A stretch of DNA of 64,000 nucleotides from Psychrobacter jeotgali (GCF_904846315.1 NZ_CAJHAF010000001.1:1550001-1614000); one strand, 5' to 3'. Shown: positions 24,690-35,279, numbered from the stretch's first letter. Translations and numbers: made by a program. Notes: generated from the sequence alone by a model not told the origin.

Positions 24690-27203
24690 ATGAGTGAACA
24701 TAACATTGACAAAGACAACATCGATATCGATGTTTCAGCTGCTATCTCTGATGATAACGAGCCCGATAATATTCAGGAGCAAACACCGGAGAATTATCTA
24801 CCGCTGTTAGCCTTAAGAGATGTCGTGGTCTATCCGCACATGCAGATTGCCCTATTCGTTGGTCGTGCGCCTTCGGTGAAAGCCGTTGAGCTGGCACAAG
24901 CGGAATACGGCGATAAGGTGCTGGTTGTGGCACAAAAAGATTCGCTAACCGAAGATATTGATCAAGATAACCTTTATCAATATGGTACGGTTTGTCGTAT
25001 CGTTAGCACCATGCCGCATGATAGCGATGAGAACTGCATCAAGGTTCTTATCGAAGGTCAATACCGTGCCCGTGTCGACACCTTAGAAGATCATCAAGAA
25101 GTGTTGATGGCGACCTTTGAGCGTGCTGATATTGAAGTCGAGATGGATGACAGTCAGCAAAAGAACACTATCAAAGCCCTAACCGGTCTATTTGAGGATT
25201 ATGCGGATGCCCGTCTGCGTAATGCTCGTGAGTTGACCCGGGTGGCTAAGCGTATCGATGACTTATTAGAGCTGGTGTACTTCATTTCTACTCGCGTATC
25301 TATGGAGCTTGATGTTAAGCAATCATTTCTAGAAAATGATGATATCAAAGCCCATATCAACACTTTGACTGAATACTTAGTCAAGCAAAGTGCTGAGCAA
25401 AATATCGAGCAAGAAATTCAAGATGCGGTTCGTCAGCAAATGGAAGACAATCAGCGCGAATACTTCTTGAATGAGAAGATGAAAGCCATTAAGAACGAGC
25501 TTTCTGATATGAATGACGGGGCGTTCGACGGTGAAGATGATGTTAGTGAGCTTGAGCAGCGTCTAGAGGATGCTGATCTACCGGAGGATGTACGCAAAAA
25601 AGCGGATCAGGAGCTTAAAAAGCTCAAGATGATGCCGCCTGCTTCTAGTGAATCATCTGTCGTGCGTAACTATATTGAATGGATATTGGATACGCCGTGG
25701 AATGCGACGACTAAGGTCTCTATCAATCTAGATAAAGCCAAAACTGTGCTTGATGAAGATCATTACGGTCTAAAAGACGTCAAAGATCGCATCTTAGAAT
25801 ATTTAGCGGTACAGTCGCGAGTGAAAAAACTACGCGGACCTATCCTGTGCTTAGTCGGCCCTCCGGGTGTCGGTAAAACCTCGTTGGGTGAGTCGATTGC
25901 CCGCGCCACCGGTCGTAAATATGTACGTATGGCGCTTGGCGGCGTGCGTGATGAAGCTGAGATTCGTGGGCATCGCCGCACTTATATCGGTGCAATGCCG
26001 GGCAAAATCGTCCAGTCTCTGGCGAAGGTTGAAGTCAAGAACCCGCTATTCTTATTAGATGAGATTGATAAGATGGCGCAAGATTTCCGCGGCGATCCAG
26101 CATCAGCGTTACTTGAAGTGCTAGATCCCTCACAGAACGATACGTTTAATGACCATTATTTAGATATGGACTTGGATCTATCGCAAGTGATGTTTATCTG
26201 TACCGCAAACAGTATGGATATCCCGCCAGCGCTACTTGATCGCATGGAAGTTATTCGTCTGCCAGGTTATACCGAAGAAGAAAAGGTCAATATCGCCCAG
26301 AAATATCTAGTGCCAAAAGCGATTAAGCAAAATGGTCTAAAAGACGGCGAGATTGAGATTGTAGAAGCGGCATTGCATAGCATCGTACGTAACTATACTC
26401 GTGAAGCGGGTGTGCGTAACCTTGAACGTGAAGTCAATAAAATCTGCCGTAAAGTGGTTCGCGGTTCGGTTGAGTCGCATGGTGCCCGTGCTCCGAAAAA
26501 GGCTGAGCGTGAACTGGTAGTGGTCGATGATAAAAATATCGACGACTATCTAGGTGTCCATCAGTATGACTATGGTCTAGCTGAAGAAGAGCCTGAGATT
26601 GGCCGGGTGACTGGCCTTGCTTGGACGCAAGTTGGTGGTGAGCTGCTGACTATCGAAGCCGTCGCTATGAAAGGTAAAGGCGAGCTTAGCTTTACGGGCT
26701 CCTTGGGTGATGTAATGAAAGAGTCCATTCGGGCTGCCATGAGCGTGGTACGTGCTCGCGGCGATAGCTTAGGTATTGACTATGAAACGGTCAAAACCAC
26801 CGACGTCCACGTGCACATGCCAGAGGGCGCAACTCCTAAAGACGGGCCTTCTGCGGGTGGTGCGCTCACCACTGCACTGGTATCGGCGCTGACCGGTATT
26901 GCTATTCGTCCAGATATTGCGATGACTGGTGAGATTACCCTGCGTGGTAAAATCCTACGTATCGGTGGTCTAAAAGAGAAGCTACTCGCAGCCCATCGCG
27001 GCGGTATCAAGCACGTCTTGATCCCTGCGGATAATGAGCGCGACTTGGCGGATATCCCGGATAATGTCAAAGAAGGTCTGACTATTCAGCCGGTATCAAC
27101 CATTGATGAGGTGCTAAAAGTGGCGTTAGTCAGTATGCCGACACCCCTCAAGCCTGCCAAGGTCACGGTTGATAAAACTGCTGGAAAAGCACTACATAAC
27201 TAA
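24690..27203 (+). CDS. lon: ATP-dependent Lon protease
   Basis: Lon degrades misfolded and short-lived regulatory proteins in the cytoplasm. The domains appear in order: N-terminal LON substrate domain (about 37-230, starting YLPLLALRDVVVYPHM), coiled-coil region, AAA+ module with Walker A GPPGVGKT near residue 390, and the Ser-Lys protease domain with the nucleophile in PKDGPSAGGA near 719. At 837 residues it is a little longer than the E. coli enzyme, with a 30-residue acidic N-terminal extension and a short C-terminal tail. GAGGA precedes the ATG. It is monocistronic and ends in a strong terminator. Confidence 0.98.
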   Translation: MSEHNIDKDNIDIDVSAAISDDNEPDNIQEQTPENYLPLLALRDVVVYPHMQIALFVGRAPSVKAVELAQAEYGDKVLVVAQKDSLTEDIDQDNLYQYGTVCRIVSTMPHDSDENCIKVLIEGQYRARVDTLEDHQEVLMATFERADIEVEMDDSQQKNTIKALTGLFEDYADARLRNARELTRVAKRIDDLLELVYFISTRVSMELDVKQSFLENDDIKAHINTLTEYLVKQSAEQNIEQEIQDAVRQQMEDNQREYFLNEKMKAIKNELSDMNDGAFDGEDDVSELEQRLEDADLPEDVRKKADQELKKLKMMPPASSESSVVRNYIEWILDTPWNATTKVSINLDKAKTVLDEDHYGLKDVKDRILEYLAVQSRVKKLRGPILCLVGPPGVGKTSLGESIARATGRKYVRMALGGVRDEAEIRGHRRTYIGAMPGKIVQSLAKVEVKNPLFLLDEIDKMAQDFRGDPASALLEVLDPSQNDTFNDHYLDMDLDLSQVMFICTANSMDIPPALLDRMEVIRLPGYTEEEKVNIAQKYLVPKAIKQNGLKDGEIEIVEAALHSIVRNYTREAGVRNLEREVNKICRKVVRGSVESHGARAPKKAERELVVVDDKNIDDYLGVHQYDYGLAEEEPEIGRVTGLAWTQVGGELLTIEAVAMKGKGELSFTGSLGDVMKESIRAAMSVVRARGDSLGIDYETVKTTDVHVHMPEGATPKDGPSAGGALTTALVSALTGIAIRPDIAMTGEITLRGKILRIGGLKEKLLAAHRGGIKHVLIPADNERDLADIPDNVKEGLTIQPVSTIDEVLKVALVSMPTPLKPAKVTVDKTAGKALHN

Positions 27204-27235
27204 GCTGATTGGTTATAAATAACAGTATAAAAGTC

Positions 27236-27271
27236 AAAAGCCGCTCATCACTATGATGAGCGGCTTTTTTA
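27236..27271 (+). terminator. Strong terminator of lon
   Basis: A stem of at least 11 bp (GCCGCTCATCA at 27240-27250 with 27254-27264) is followed by six T. Confidence 0.93.
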
Positions 27272-27346
27272 TTAGGTTACGCTTTTAGACAAAGCTTATT
27301 TATATAAAAATGCTATATTTTATAAAATGTCTTAAGTAGAGATTTC

Positions 27347-28447
27347 ATGATGAATAGCTTAGTGATTAAAACACTAACAATATCGAGCTATATTTGGCTT
27401 ACTTTAAGCTTAACTAGCAGTTTTGCAGCAAATGCGAGCCCACCTAGCGCCGTACCGCAGCTATCTTCTATCAATGAGCCTTCCTCTATTACTGAAATCC
27501 TGCCCGTACGCATACCTCTTATAGTAGGATCTCAATTGCCTGAATCAACCTATACGCAACCTTCTTTAACTGCTTTAAACCGTTATCAGTGGCGATTAAC
27601 TCAGGTTACGGATGAGCAAAGTCAAACCACTGCTATCCCTACTGACCCGCCTTTAGTAATGGATATTCAGCCAAATAAGTTGTTATTTTACAATATTTGT
27701 AATCGCTATCGTTTTTATTTCTCTGATCGTCTATTCAGTGATTTTCCCTATCAGATGCACCACTCTGACTCTTTATCGATGAGCTGTACTCCTAATGCTG
27801 GAAATAGTGATGAAACCGATTTGGTTAGCATAGGCTTAAAAAGCACCCTGCAATATACTGATGGACGCGGTTTTGGCTTTAAGTGGTTGACGCAAACTGC
27901 TGATTCAGCGACTGTGGCACTCAAGGTTGACCAAGGTAAAACCTTGATCTGGCAAGGCGATAGTAAGCCTGATGCGCCTATTATAGGTTTACCGATTACT
28001 ACCAAGTTGCTTGAAAGCTATCAGTGGCATCTGGTTAGCGCTATCGATAACTCCAATAAGACCTCCAAGCCTATAGCTGACTTTTACTACCCTGAGGTGC
28101 CTATCAGCGCACACTTTAGCACTAACGATCAGCGTTCAAGAGTGTACTTTGATGATACTTGTAATGGCGTTAGCGGAGGCTATCTGTTGACCGCTGATCA
28201 AAAACTTATGATAGGACAGCACCCTAGTACGGATATGGGCTGTAGCATTGAACGTAATCGAATTGAGAGCAAGCTTGAGAAATTAATGCATAACAGTACC
28301 AGCCAGCTGCATTTAAGCTTGCAACCTTCAAATCAAAAAACAGAAGACTTTCCACGCTATAACTTACTCCAGACAATGGAAACCGGTGAGACTTTAGTAT
28401 GGCAAAACACCAAAAAACCAAAACGTAGTTTTGAATTTATTGATTAG
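27347..28447 (+). CDS. Secreted protein with two META/HslJ-like repeats
   Basis: The product has an N-terminal hydrophobic signal (about residues 12-29) and probably a cleavage near SFAANA. Two repeats follow, each with a Trp-containing start (YQWRLTQVTDE near 80; YQWHLVSAIDN near 225) and an ending with a Cys pair. The second repeat ends in the META pattern DTCNGVSGGYLL and STDMGCS. META/HslJ domains occur in heat-inducible outer-membrane lipoproteins. Its position after lon is suggestive, although lon's terminator separates them. The first repeat is more divergent. The function is not known. Confidence 0.7.
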   Translation: MMNSLVIKTLTISSYIWLTLSLTSSFAANASPPSAVPQLSSINEPSSITEILPVRIPLIVGSQLPESTYTQPSLTALNRYQWRLTQVTDEQSQTTAIPTDPPLVMDIQPNKLLFYNICNRYRFYFSDRLFSDFPYQMHHSDSLSMSCTPNAGNSDETDLVSIGLKSTLQYTDGRGFGFKWLTQTADSATVALKVDQGKTLIWQGDSKPDAPIIGLPITTKLLESYQWHLVSAIDNSNKTSKPIADFYYPEVPISAHFSTNDQRSRVYFDDTCNGVSGGYLLTADQKLMIGQHPSTDMGCSIERNRIESKLEKLMHNSTSQLHLSLQPSNQKTEDFPRYNLLQTMETGETLVWQNTKKPKRSFEFID

Positions 28448-28643
28448 TTTATCGAGATAAAGGTAAATTATATGAGTCAGCGCATTTTGATGACTTACAT
28501 TTATTAACCGATTGTTGCGCATTTGGTGAACAACTATAATAATTGTTTGGCTATACTAACTCTGACATCTACAAAATCTGTAGAAATTGTAGAAGCACTC
28601 ATAACTACAAGAGTCAAACGATTGAATATTAATGGAGATAATT

Positions 28644-29201
28644 ATGAAAAAGATGATGTTTGCAAGTGCCTTATTATGCGGTTCAGCTTTAGCTTTGACC
28701 GCCTGTCAAACGACTGAAGGTCAATTACAGACGGGTAACCCACTGAACCAGCCTGCATTGAAATCAACTATTAAAACTGTAGATGGAACTAACCGCGAAG
28801 TTGGCCAAATGTATCTGCGTCCTGTAGATGGCGGTGTTCAAGTTTATGGTAAGCTTATGAACATGAAGCCAGGAGCGACTGTGGCGTTACATATTCATGA
28901 AACTGGTAGCTGTGCTGATGGCGGTAAAGCGGCAGGTGGTCACTTCAATCCTGACAACAACCCTCATGCTCATCCTGATAATATGGACGGCCACGCAGGT
29001 GACTTACCAAACTTGAAAGTTAATGCTGATGGCGTTGCTACTATAAACTATGTTAATAAGAAAATCTCTGCGGCTGAAGCTGGTAAATACAGTGTGCACC
29101 GTCGTGCCTTTATCGTCCATGCCGGCGCTGATGACTATACTAGCCAACCAGCAGGCGCTTCAGGCGACCGTATTGCTTGTGGCATCATTGAAAAGAACTA
29201 A
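28644..29201 (+). CDS. sodC: Superoxide dismutase-like [Cu-Zn] lipoprotein
   Basis: The enzyme dismutates superoxide in the periplasm. A lipoprotein signal MKKMMFASALLCGSALALTACQ has the lipobox LTAC, so the protein is anchored to a membrane. The copper and zinc ligands are visible: HIHETGSC, GGHFNP, HAHPDN and DGHAGD, with the disulphide Cys in GSC and IACGII. I start at the ATG at 28644 because GGAGAT stands just before it; the ATG at 28632 would contain that site. The final His ligand is probably in the SVHRRAFIVHAG stretch, as expected. The length of 185 is normal. A terminator closes it. Confidence 0.94.
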   Translation: MKKMMFASALLCGSALALTACQTTEGQLQTGNPLNQPALKSTIKTVDGTNREVGQMYLRPVDGGVQVYGKLMNMKPGATVALHIHETGSCADGGKAAGGHFNPDNNPHAHPDNMDGHAGDLPNLKVNADGVATINYVNKKISAAEAGKYSVHRRAFIVHAGADDYTSQPAGASGDRIACGIIEKN

Positions 29202-29280
29202 TAATTTAGGTCAAAGTCATAGCTTTGATACTTAAGTTTTATAATTAGTTTTTATATTAAAAAATAGCTTTTCCTATAAC

Positions 29281-29312
29281 AAAAAACCTCTTAGACAATC
29301 TAAGAGGTTTTT
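29281..29312. terminator. Bidirectional terminator between sodC and topA
   Basis: An 11-bp perfect stem, AACCTCTTAGA with TCTAAGAGGTT (29285-29295 and 29299-29309), around a CAA loop, with A/T tracts on both sides. It ends both converging genes. Confidence 0.92.
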
Positions 29313-29376
29313 TTAATTTAAAGATTATACTTATTAAGCAAGGGTCAATTAGAGCCTTAACGGTGGATACAGGCAA

Positions 29377-32046
29377 TTACTCCTCTACCCATTCACCTTT
29401 ACGCCAATATACGCCCCAACGAGTGGCCTTGCCGTTTTTCTCCGAGCCAATATACTGCTCCTTTTTCTTACGCGACCAGCGTAGAATCGTAGGATTGCCA
29501 TCGGGGTCTTCATCTGGCCCTTCAAATAAATACTGGAATTTATCTTCCATTTTGTCTTGAATAGGACGGAGCTCTGCCAGTTTAGGGGCGCGAGTTTCGC
29601 GTACTTTAGGGAACTTGGACGCCGCCAAGAACATTCCAGCCGCCCCTTCGCGTAAGATGAAATAATCGTCATGCTTGGTCGATTTAAGATCCGGCATGTG
29701 GATAGGATCCATACGCGGCGGTGCAGGCTCACCAGTTTTGAGTACTTTACGGGTATTATCACAGTTCTGACAAGCAAAGTACGGTCCAAAACGTCCGGTC
29801 TTGAGCTCCATTTGCCCATCGCACTTATTACAATCAATGGTTGGTGCATCTGAGCCCGGCACTTCAAACTTGCCTTCTTCTAAGATATAGCCATCGCAGT
29901 CAGGGTTATTACCACAGACGTGCAACTTGAGACCACCATCAACGATATAGCCGTTCATGGCGGTACCGCATTTAGGGCAGCGTTTTTTCTCCATCAAATC
30001 TTTGACTTCAGCGGTATCATCATCGCCTTCCGCATCATCAAGATTGGCAAAGGCTTCAACCGGCATCAGGTTTTTGGTACCTTTACAGCGCTCTTTAGGC
30101 GGCAAATTATAGCCTGTGCAGCCTAAGAATACCCCGGTCGAACCGGTACGTAGCTGCATTGGACGACCACACAGATCACAGTGTACATCCGGTACATCGG
30201 TCGGATCATTAGGGCGCATGCCGTCTTTATCTTTGGCATGTTCAACCTTTGACTTAAAGTCGCCATAGAAGTTATCTAGCACATCTTTCCAGTTTTTACC
30301 CCCTTCAGCGACATCATCAAGCTTATCCTCAAGCGCAGCAGTAAAGGTATAATCCATCAAATCGGGGAAGCTGTCAGTCAATCTATCGGTGACAATATCG
30401 CCCATCTTTTCAGCGAACAGACGTTTGTTTTCAAGCTTGACGTAACCGCGATCTTGAATGGTGGAGATAATCGAGGCGTAAGTTGATGGACGACCAATAC
30501 CTTTTTTCTCCAGCTCCTTGACTAGACTGGCCTCCGTATAGCGTGGTGGTGGCTTGGTAAAGTGCTGACTAGGATCGAGCTTATCTAATGTTAATACATC
30601 ACCTTTTTTGACATCGGGCAGTAGCGTATCATCAGTTTTAGCAGGTGGCATAACTTTAGTGTAACCATCAAAAGTCATAGTACGACCACGGGCCTTTAGC
30701 TCAACGTTGCCCGCTTCTACAAACAAATTCACCGATAAATATTTGGCTGGCATCATCTGACAGGCCACAAACTGCCGCCAAATCAGCTCGTACAGACGAA
30801 TAGCGTCACGCTCAACCCCTTTGAGCTGGGTCGATTTCATATGGACATTTGAGGGCCGAATCGCTTCGTGCGCCTCTTGTGCGTTTTGCTTATTGCCATA
30901 GAAATTTGGCTTTTCAGGCACATATTTATCGCCGTAGCTGTCTTCGATAAACCCGCGTGCAGCCGCTAGCGCATCCCCTGATAAAAAGGTCGAGTCAGTA
31001 CGCATATAAGTAATATGACCCGCTTCATAAAGACGCTGCGCCAAGATCATAGTCTTTTTGACCGAGAATCCTAAACGGGTACTAGCGGCTTGTTGCAAGG
31101 TCGAGGTAATAAAAGGCGCACTCGGGCGTGATTGAGTGGGCTTTTCTTCACGCTCTTTAACTAGATAGTCAGCCGTTTTGAGAACTTCTAATACTTTGTC
31201 AGTTTGCTCTTTGTTGACCAGCTTAAGCGTTTTGCCCGCTTGCTTGGTAGCCTCCAAGCGAATGCCTATATCTTCAGCAGCCTTTTTGGTATCTTCTATA
31301 TGCGTATCAGCATGAATCTGCCAATACTCTTCAGGAATAAAGGCACGAATCTCATGCTCACGCTCGACCACTAAGCGCATAGCAACCGACTGCACCCGCC
31401 CTGCCGATAGTCCACGAGCGACTTTTTGCCAAAGAATAGGCGATACCATAAAGCCTACAACGCGATCCAAAAAGCGTCGTGCTTGCTGCGCATTTACACG
31501 GTCGATATCGAGCTTGGAGGGCTCTTTAAAGGCATTTTGAATCGCATTTTTGGTAATTTCATTAAACACTACCCGCTCGTATTTACTATCAGCACCGCCG
31601 ATGACTTCTTTGAGATGCCAAGCGATAGCTTCCCCCTCTCTATCCATATCCGTTGCCAGATAGATTTTGTCCGCATCTTTAGCTAGGGCTTTTAGCTCTT
31701 TGATCACTTTGGTTTTATTCGGCAATATCTCATAGACGGCCGCCCAATCATGCTCGGGATCAACCCCCATACGTCTTACCAATGCTTGCTGCGCTTTCTC
31801 TTCTTTGCTCAAGCTCTCATCTTTTTTGGTAGTCGCTGATTTTTTAGTGCTTTTGCTAGCGCTGACAGGTAAATCACGCACGTGCCCAATACTTGAGCGT
31901 ACGATAAAATCATCACCTAGATATTTATTAATTGTTTTTGCTTTAGCGGGTGATTCGACGATCACCAAAGACTTGCCTTTTGGACTCTTGGTAGCAGCGG
32001 CAGGACTTTTCTTAGTTGCGGTTTTTGCCATGTTTGACGACACCAT
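29377..32046 (-). CDS. topA: DNA topoisomerase I
   Basis: Topoisomerase I relaxes negative supercoils. The TOPRIM part is at about residues 26-150 ([33 protein letters not shown] with the metal acidic residues), the catalytic Tyr is in ITYMRTDS near 350, and the C-terminal part has three Cys4 zinc-finger repeats ([24 protein letters not shown]). It is preceded by a Lys/Ala/Thr-rich N-terminal extension. The total of 889 residues is within the proteobacterial range. The start is uncertain: [13 protein letters not shown] could begin at either Met, and neither has a clear ribosome site. It is transcribed alone and shares a terminator with sodC. Confidence 0.97.
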   Translation of the reverse strand: MVSSNMAKTATKKSPAAATKSPKGKSLVIVESPAKAKTINKYLGDDFIVRSSIGHVRDLPVSASKSTKKSATTKKDESLSKEEKAQQALVRRMGVDPEHDWAAVYEILPNKTKVIKELKALAKDADKIYLATDMDREGEAIAWHLKEVIGGADSKYERVVFNEITKNAIQNAFKEPSKLDIDRVNAQQARRFLDRVVGFMVSPILWQKVARGLSAGRVQSVAMRLVVEREHEIRAFIPEEYWQIHADTHIEDTKKAAEDIGIRLEATKQAGKTLKLVNKEQTDKVLEVLKTADYLVKEREEKPTQSRPSAPFITSTLQQAASTRLGFSVKKTMILAQRLYEAGHITYMRTDSTFLSGDALAAARGFIEDSYGDKYVPEKPNFYGNKQNAQEAHEAIRPSNVHMKSTQLKGVERDAIRLYELIWRQFVACQMMPAKYLSVNLFVEAGNVELKARGRTMTFDGYTKVMPPAKTDDTLLPDVKKGDVLTLDKLDPSQHFTKPPPRYTEASLVKELEKKGIGRPSTYASIISTIQDRGYVKLENKRLFAEKMGDIVTDRLTDSFPDLMDYTFTAALEDKLDDVAEGGKNWKDVLDNFYGDFKSKVEHAKDKDGMRPNDPTDVPDVHCDLCGRPMQLRTGSTGVFLGCTGYNLPPKERCKGTKNLMPVEAFANLDDAEGDDDTAEVKDLMEKKRCPKCGTAMNGYIVDGGLKLHVCGNNPDCDGYILEEGKFEVPGSDAPTIDCNKCDGQMELKTGRFGPYFACQNCDNTRKVLKTGEPAPPRMDPIHMPDLKSTKHDDYFILREGAAGMFLAASKFPKVRETRAPKLAELRPIQDKMEDKFQYLFEGPDEDPDGNPTILRWSRKKKEQYIGSEKNGKATRWGVYWRKGEWVEE

Positions 32047-32443
32047 AATAAATGGATTAAAAGTAGCTAAATGTGGTTGAAAATGAATAGCTTAAAAATG
32101 AGTAGTCATGCAGCGGTTGTGACCGCCTAATAATAGTGGTGACTACCAATAAGTGCTTATAAAATACATGACAGCGACGAGATGATTACTTTAGTGCCGC
32201 AGTAGATTTACAATGACGTTACACTGCTATGCGCTGAGCTGTCAACTATTGATACTCAGCTGAGCGTCAAATTGTTGCAATATCATAAGCTATTTAATTC
32301 TAAATATAGCCATTCATCTTAACGGTTATATAGCTTCGGTTTATAATATAAATTTTGTATAGTAACTTAGTATTTCGTATAGTAACTTAGTATATTGTTC
32401 TAATATCTTGTTCTTCAATGCCTGCGCCCAAAGTAATAGTCCG
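32047..32443. other. Intergenic region upstream of topA
   Basis: There is no credible ORF. It contains a direct repeat, GTATAGTAACTTAGTATTTC at 32357-32376 and a close copy (18 of 20) at 32377-32396. The topA promoter must lie here; I cannot point to it. Confidence 0.5.
32357..32396. repeat. 20-bp tandem repeat, two copies
   Basis: The two adjacent 20-base units differ at two positions near the end. They lie between topA and an unknown gene, beyond the end of the latter. Confidence 0.8.
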
Positions 32444-33064
32444 CTAATCAAATAGAATAGTTGGTTTTTGGGGCTGATACTGCATTTGTCTCGCCCACTT
32501 TTCAAGCTGTGATTTTAGCGCTAACAAATCAGGCTCAATAGCATTGGGCTGATAGCTAGGATTAGTAACAGGGCGAACATAAGCAATATCCTCCCAGTAG
32601 ATAATGATAGTGTTGGCTTTGGTCGTTAACCCTTTTACAAACGGCTCAATCGTTGCCGGTAATGCTAATGGGGCTTTATCTAAGCTAAAATCAGGCTTTT
32701 TAGCGGGTTCACTAATGGGACTGTTAAGACTACGCACCACACTAGGAATATTAAGCTTAGTATCATCGACACCAATATCAACAAGGCTGCTATCGGGGCG
32801 CCACTGTCCATCAAGCACTCGGTAGCGTGTGTGAGGCAGCTTAATATTATCTAGTTTCAAACAATATTGGCCCATCATGCCGCGGCCATACTCATTATCT
32901 TTGCCCTGGACCCAGTCAGGACAGGCCACTAGCTTTGGATTAAGCTGCAAGGAGCGTGCGGTTAGGCGTAACTTGTCTAGACGCTGGTCAACTCCATTAG
33001 GTTTAAGCGCCATCATACTCCCTAATACAAACAGTGCAATAAGAATGGCTATCCACATCCCCAT
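32444..33064 (-). CDS. Unknown membrane-anchored protein (206 aa)
   Basis: I do not recognise the family. The N-terminus MGMWIAILIALFVLGSMMAL is a single membrane anchor or signal anchor. The rest is soluble and contains two Cys (in VACPDWVQG and GQYCLKL) that could form a disulphide outside the cytoplasm. I start at this Met because AAAGGT stands nine bases upstream; a GTG and another Met further upstream give longer versions of 229 and 216 residues with no better site. It is the only gene in its direction before topA. No functional hint comes from its neighbours. Confidence 0.7.
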   Translation of the reverse strand: MGMWIAILIALFVLGSMMALKPNGVDQRLDKLRLTARSLQLNPKLVACPDWVQGKDNEYGRGMMGQYCLKLDNIKLPHTRYRVLDGQWRPDSSLVDIGVDDTKLNIPSVVRSLNSPISEPAKKPDFSLDKAPLALPATIEPFVKGLTTKANTIIIYWEDIAYVRPVTNPSYQPNAIEPDLLALKSQLEKWARQMQYQPQKPTILFD

Positions 33065-33364
33065 AATAGTTCGACCTTTTAGCTGGGTTAACATTTTAAT
33101 GTTCAAAAAAGACTGTAGGCTACTGTTCAGCACCGCTAAATATTCAGCCAGAAATCAATAGCAGGTACTCATAATAAGCGCGAACCACGAAAAATCAAGC
33201 CCAGTGCATTGAGTAACTCAGTAAAACCAAGCATTAAGTCGGTTATTTACAGTTTTATATCAATCACTTAGCTTTATTTAGAATCAATAATCTACAAGAT
33301 ATAAAACGCTACTAATAATAAAAAATGCTATGATAAAGCATAGTTTTGAACGGGCAGGTTTATT

Positions 33365-33916
33365 ATGACTTACTTTTCTAGATTAAAATTATTACCTAAA
33401 AGCGCAAATAGTACCATGACTAGTAAATTTATAAATAAAGTGAATAAGCCTAAAATTGGCTTATCACTGTTAGGTATAGCATTGTTAACTTTATCAGGCT
33501 GTGCCACCACCAAACCGAATCTAACCCCGCAGCAATGTCAAACTAGTAATTGGCAAGAAGTAGGTTACGCTGATGGACTGCGTGGGCGCTCAGGGGCTTA
33601 CTTTGGTCACTATGCTAATAGCTGCGCTAATGTGATTGGCGCTACTCCCAATCGAGTGCTTTGGGAGCAAGGTCGTCAGCAAGGACTCAAAAACTATTGT
33701 ACTGAGCTAAACGCTTACAAACTAGGCCGTGAAGGTTACGACTGGCAGCCAGTCTGCCCGCTTGAAGGTATCGATAAGTTAGAAGAAGCCTACGCACAAG
33801 GGCGCTACTACTATATCCGTCAACGTGACCTCGACTATCTGCGCTCGCCTTATCCTTTTGGCTACAGTAACTTTGGCTACGGCCCTTTTTATAGACCATT
33901 TGGCTACGGTTGGTAA
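33365..33916 (+). CDS. DUF2799 lipoprotein
   Basis: The 183-residue protein has a signal segment around KIGLSLLGIALLTLSGCAT with the lipobox LSGC, so it is probably a lipoprotein; the first 40 residues are longer than needed, and the second Met at about residue 19 may be the real start. The mature part has the DUF2799 pattern: CQTSNWQEVGYADGLRGRSG, CANVIG, WEQGRQQGLKNYC and EGYDWQPVCP, with YAQGRYYY. The C-terminus is Tyr/Gly/Phe-rich. Several Cys may form disulphides in the periplasm. Function is unknown for the family. Confidence 0.85.
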   Translation: MTYFSRLKLLPKSANSTMTSKFINKVNKPKIGLSLLGIALLTLSGCATTKPNLTPQQCQTSNWQEVGYADGLRGRSGAYFGHYANSCANVIGATPNRVLWEQGRQQGLKNYCTELNAYKLGREGYDWQPVCPLEGIDKLEEAYAQGRYYYIRQRDLDYLRSPYPFGYSNFGYGPFYRPFGYGW

Positions 33917-33951
33917 AGTTGGAGCTGGTAAAGCAGACTTTATTAGCAGTA

Positions 33952-33992
33952 TAAAAAAACCTTTGTTAAATTGATAAGCAACTTAACAAAGG
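33952..33992 (-). terminator. Terminator of tonB-exbB-exbD
   Basis: The stem CCTTTGTTAA/TTAACAAAGG (33960-33969 and 33983-33992), with inner TTG/CAA pairs, is followed on the minus strand by seven T. Confidence 0.85.
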
Positions 33993-34106
33993 CTGGAGAT
34001 AAGATTATTATTTTAATTTTTCTTCTTATTGTAGTGGCACTGTTTTTGCTTATAAGTTTGCTGGTTTATTTGGCAAGCTTATTGTTATAGTGGTTTATCC
34101 AAACTG

Positions 34107-34508
34107 CTATTCATTGACAAAAGCAATCTTGGTCAATCCTGCTCCACTCGCCGCCGCTAACACTTGAGCGACGGTATCATACTTACCTTCTTTATCTGCA
34201 CGTAACTGAATAGAAGGATCATTGCCAGCTGCACCCTGTTGCTGCAAACGTGTCTGTAACTCTGCCATAGTGACAGACTCATCATCCCAAAACAGCCCCG
34301 CATCCTTATCAATACTGATTTGAATAGGGTCGACTGGCGGCTCATTCACCTCGGCGTTAGTTTGAGGCAGATTAAGCGGAACCGTTGGATTCAAAACCGT
34401 TGCGGTTAACAAGAATATAATCATCAACACTAACATCACATCAATGAGAGGAATAAGATTCATCTCATTCATGCTTTGGGTGTCGTCATCGCCTAATTGA
34501 AAAGCCAT
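34107..34508 (-). CDS. exbD: ExbD/TolR biopolymer transport protein
   Basis: ExbD is the small single-span partner in the ExbB-ExbD proton channel that energises TonB. The 133 residues start with a cytosolic NEMNLIPLIDVMLVLMIIFLLTATVL containing the conserved membrane Asp (LIDVML). The periplasmic domain from about residue 45 has the expected fold pattern (DPIQISIDKDAG, PSIQLRADKEGKYD). It follows exbB by 34 bases and is the last gene of tonB-exbB-exbD, ending before a terminator. The operon is next to a siderophore uptake system. Confidence 0.94.
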   Translation of the reverse strand: MAFQLGDDDTQSMNEMNLIPLIDVMLVLMIIFLLTATVLNPTVPLNLPQTNAEVNEPPVDPIQISIDKDAGLFWDDESVTMAELQTRLQQQGAAGNDPSIQLRADKEGKYDTVAQVLAAASGAGLTKIAFVNE

Positions 34509-34542
34509 AATAATCTCAATCTTGGGTTAATTATCTATCAAA

Positions 34543-35202
34543 CTATACGCTATGTTGATTAGCCGGCGCATTTACCATACCTGCCATTTTTTGATTACTA
34601 GGTACTGCATTTGCGGACTTGCTAGCAGTTGAATGGGCAGGTTTGACCACATCAACAGCTTGCGCCAATAAGTCATGCGCCCGGTCATTAGCTTGATACA
34701 TTACGCGGCGATTGATACGAATAGCTAGGTTATAGAACACTACCGCTGGAATAGCTACAGCAATACCCAAACCCGTCATAATAAGCGCCTCACCTACTGG
34801 TCCTGCGACTTGATCAAGACCCGCTTGACCACTGGTACCAATATTGTGCAGGGCATGAAAAATACCCCATACCGTACCAAATAGCCCGATAAATGGGGCG
34901 ATAGCTGCTGTAGTGCCTAAGATAGGTAATCCGCGCTCACTAGCAAAGCGATAACGGCCGATATGTTTGAGCAATGCCTGCTCGGTAATCAAACGCCGAG
35001 TGGCAGTATCAGCTGTAGCCAGCTCAGCATTTTTTGTTTGAATTTGCGCACTCAAGTCGTCAGCGACGGTTGTTGCCAATTTACGACTTTGAATAATTCG
35101 GATGATACCGGTCACCCAAGAAAGCACTGATAAGGCTAACAAGAGAAAGAACAGTGCTCTAGTTACCATATCGCTATATTGCCAGTAGCTTGCAAAGTCC
35201 AT
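34543..35202 (-). CDS. exbB: ExbB/TolQ-type proton channel
   Basis: ExbB forms the channel that uses proton flow to energise TonB. Three membrane spans are visible: residues about 13-35, then the long pair near 95-115 (GLPILGTTAAIAPFIGLFGTVWGI) and 135-165 (PVGEALIMTGLGIAVAIPAVVFYNLAIR), the last two being the MotA/ExbB signature. The length of 219 is typical of short ExbB proteins without the long N-terminal extension. It sits between tonB (77 bases) and exbD (34 bases), an arrangement that argues for ExbB rather than TolQ. Confidence 0.94.
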   Translation of the reverse strand: MDFASYWQYSDMVTRALFFLLLALSVLSWVTGIIRIIQSRKLATTVADDLSAQIQTKNAELATADTATRRLITEQALLKHIGRYRFASERGLPILGTTAAIAPFIGLFGTVWGIFHALHNIGTSGQAGLDQVAGPVGEALIMTGLGIAVAIPAVVFYNLAIRINRRVMYQANDRAHDLLAQAVDVVKPAHSTASKSANAVPSNQKMAGMVNAPANQHSV

Positions 35203-35279
35203 TCAAGACTCCTTAGTATTTTGATTTCTTACCTAGTATGTATTGACTAGCCATATTTGATTTTTATGCTATAAACTTA

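Noticed and set aside
29385..29867. 160-codon minus-strand ORF in another frame inside topA
   Set aside because: The topA frame is strongly supported by motifs and zinc fingers; this is a shadow frame.
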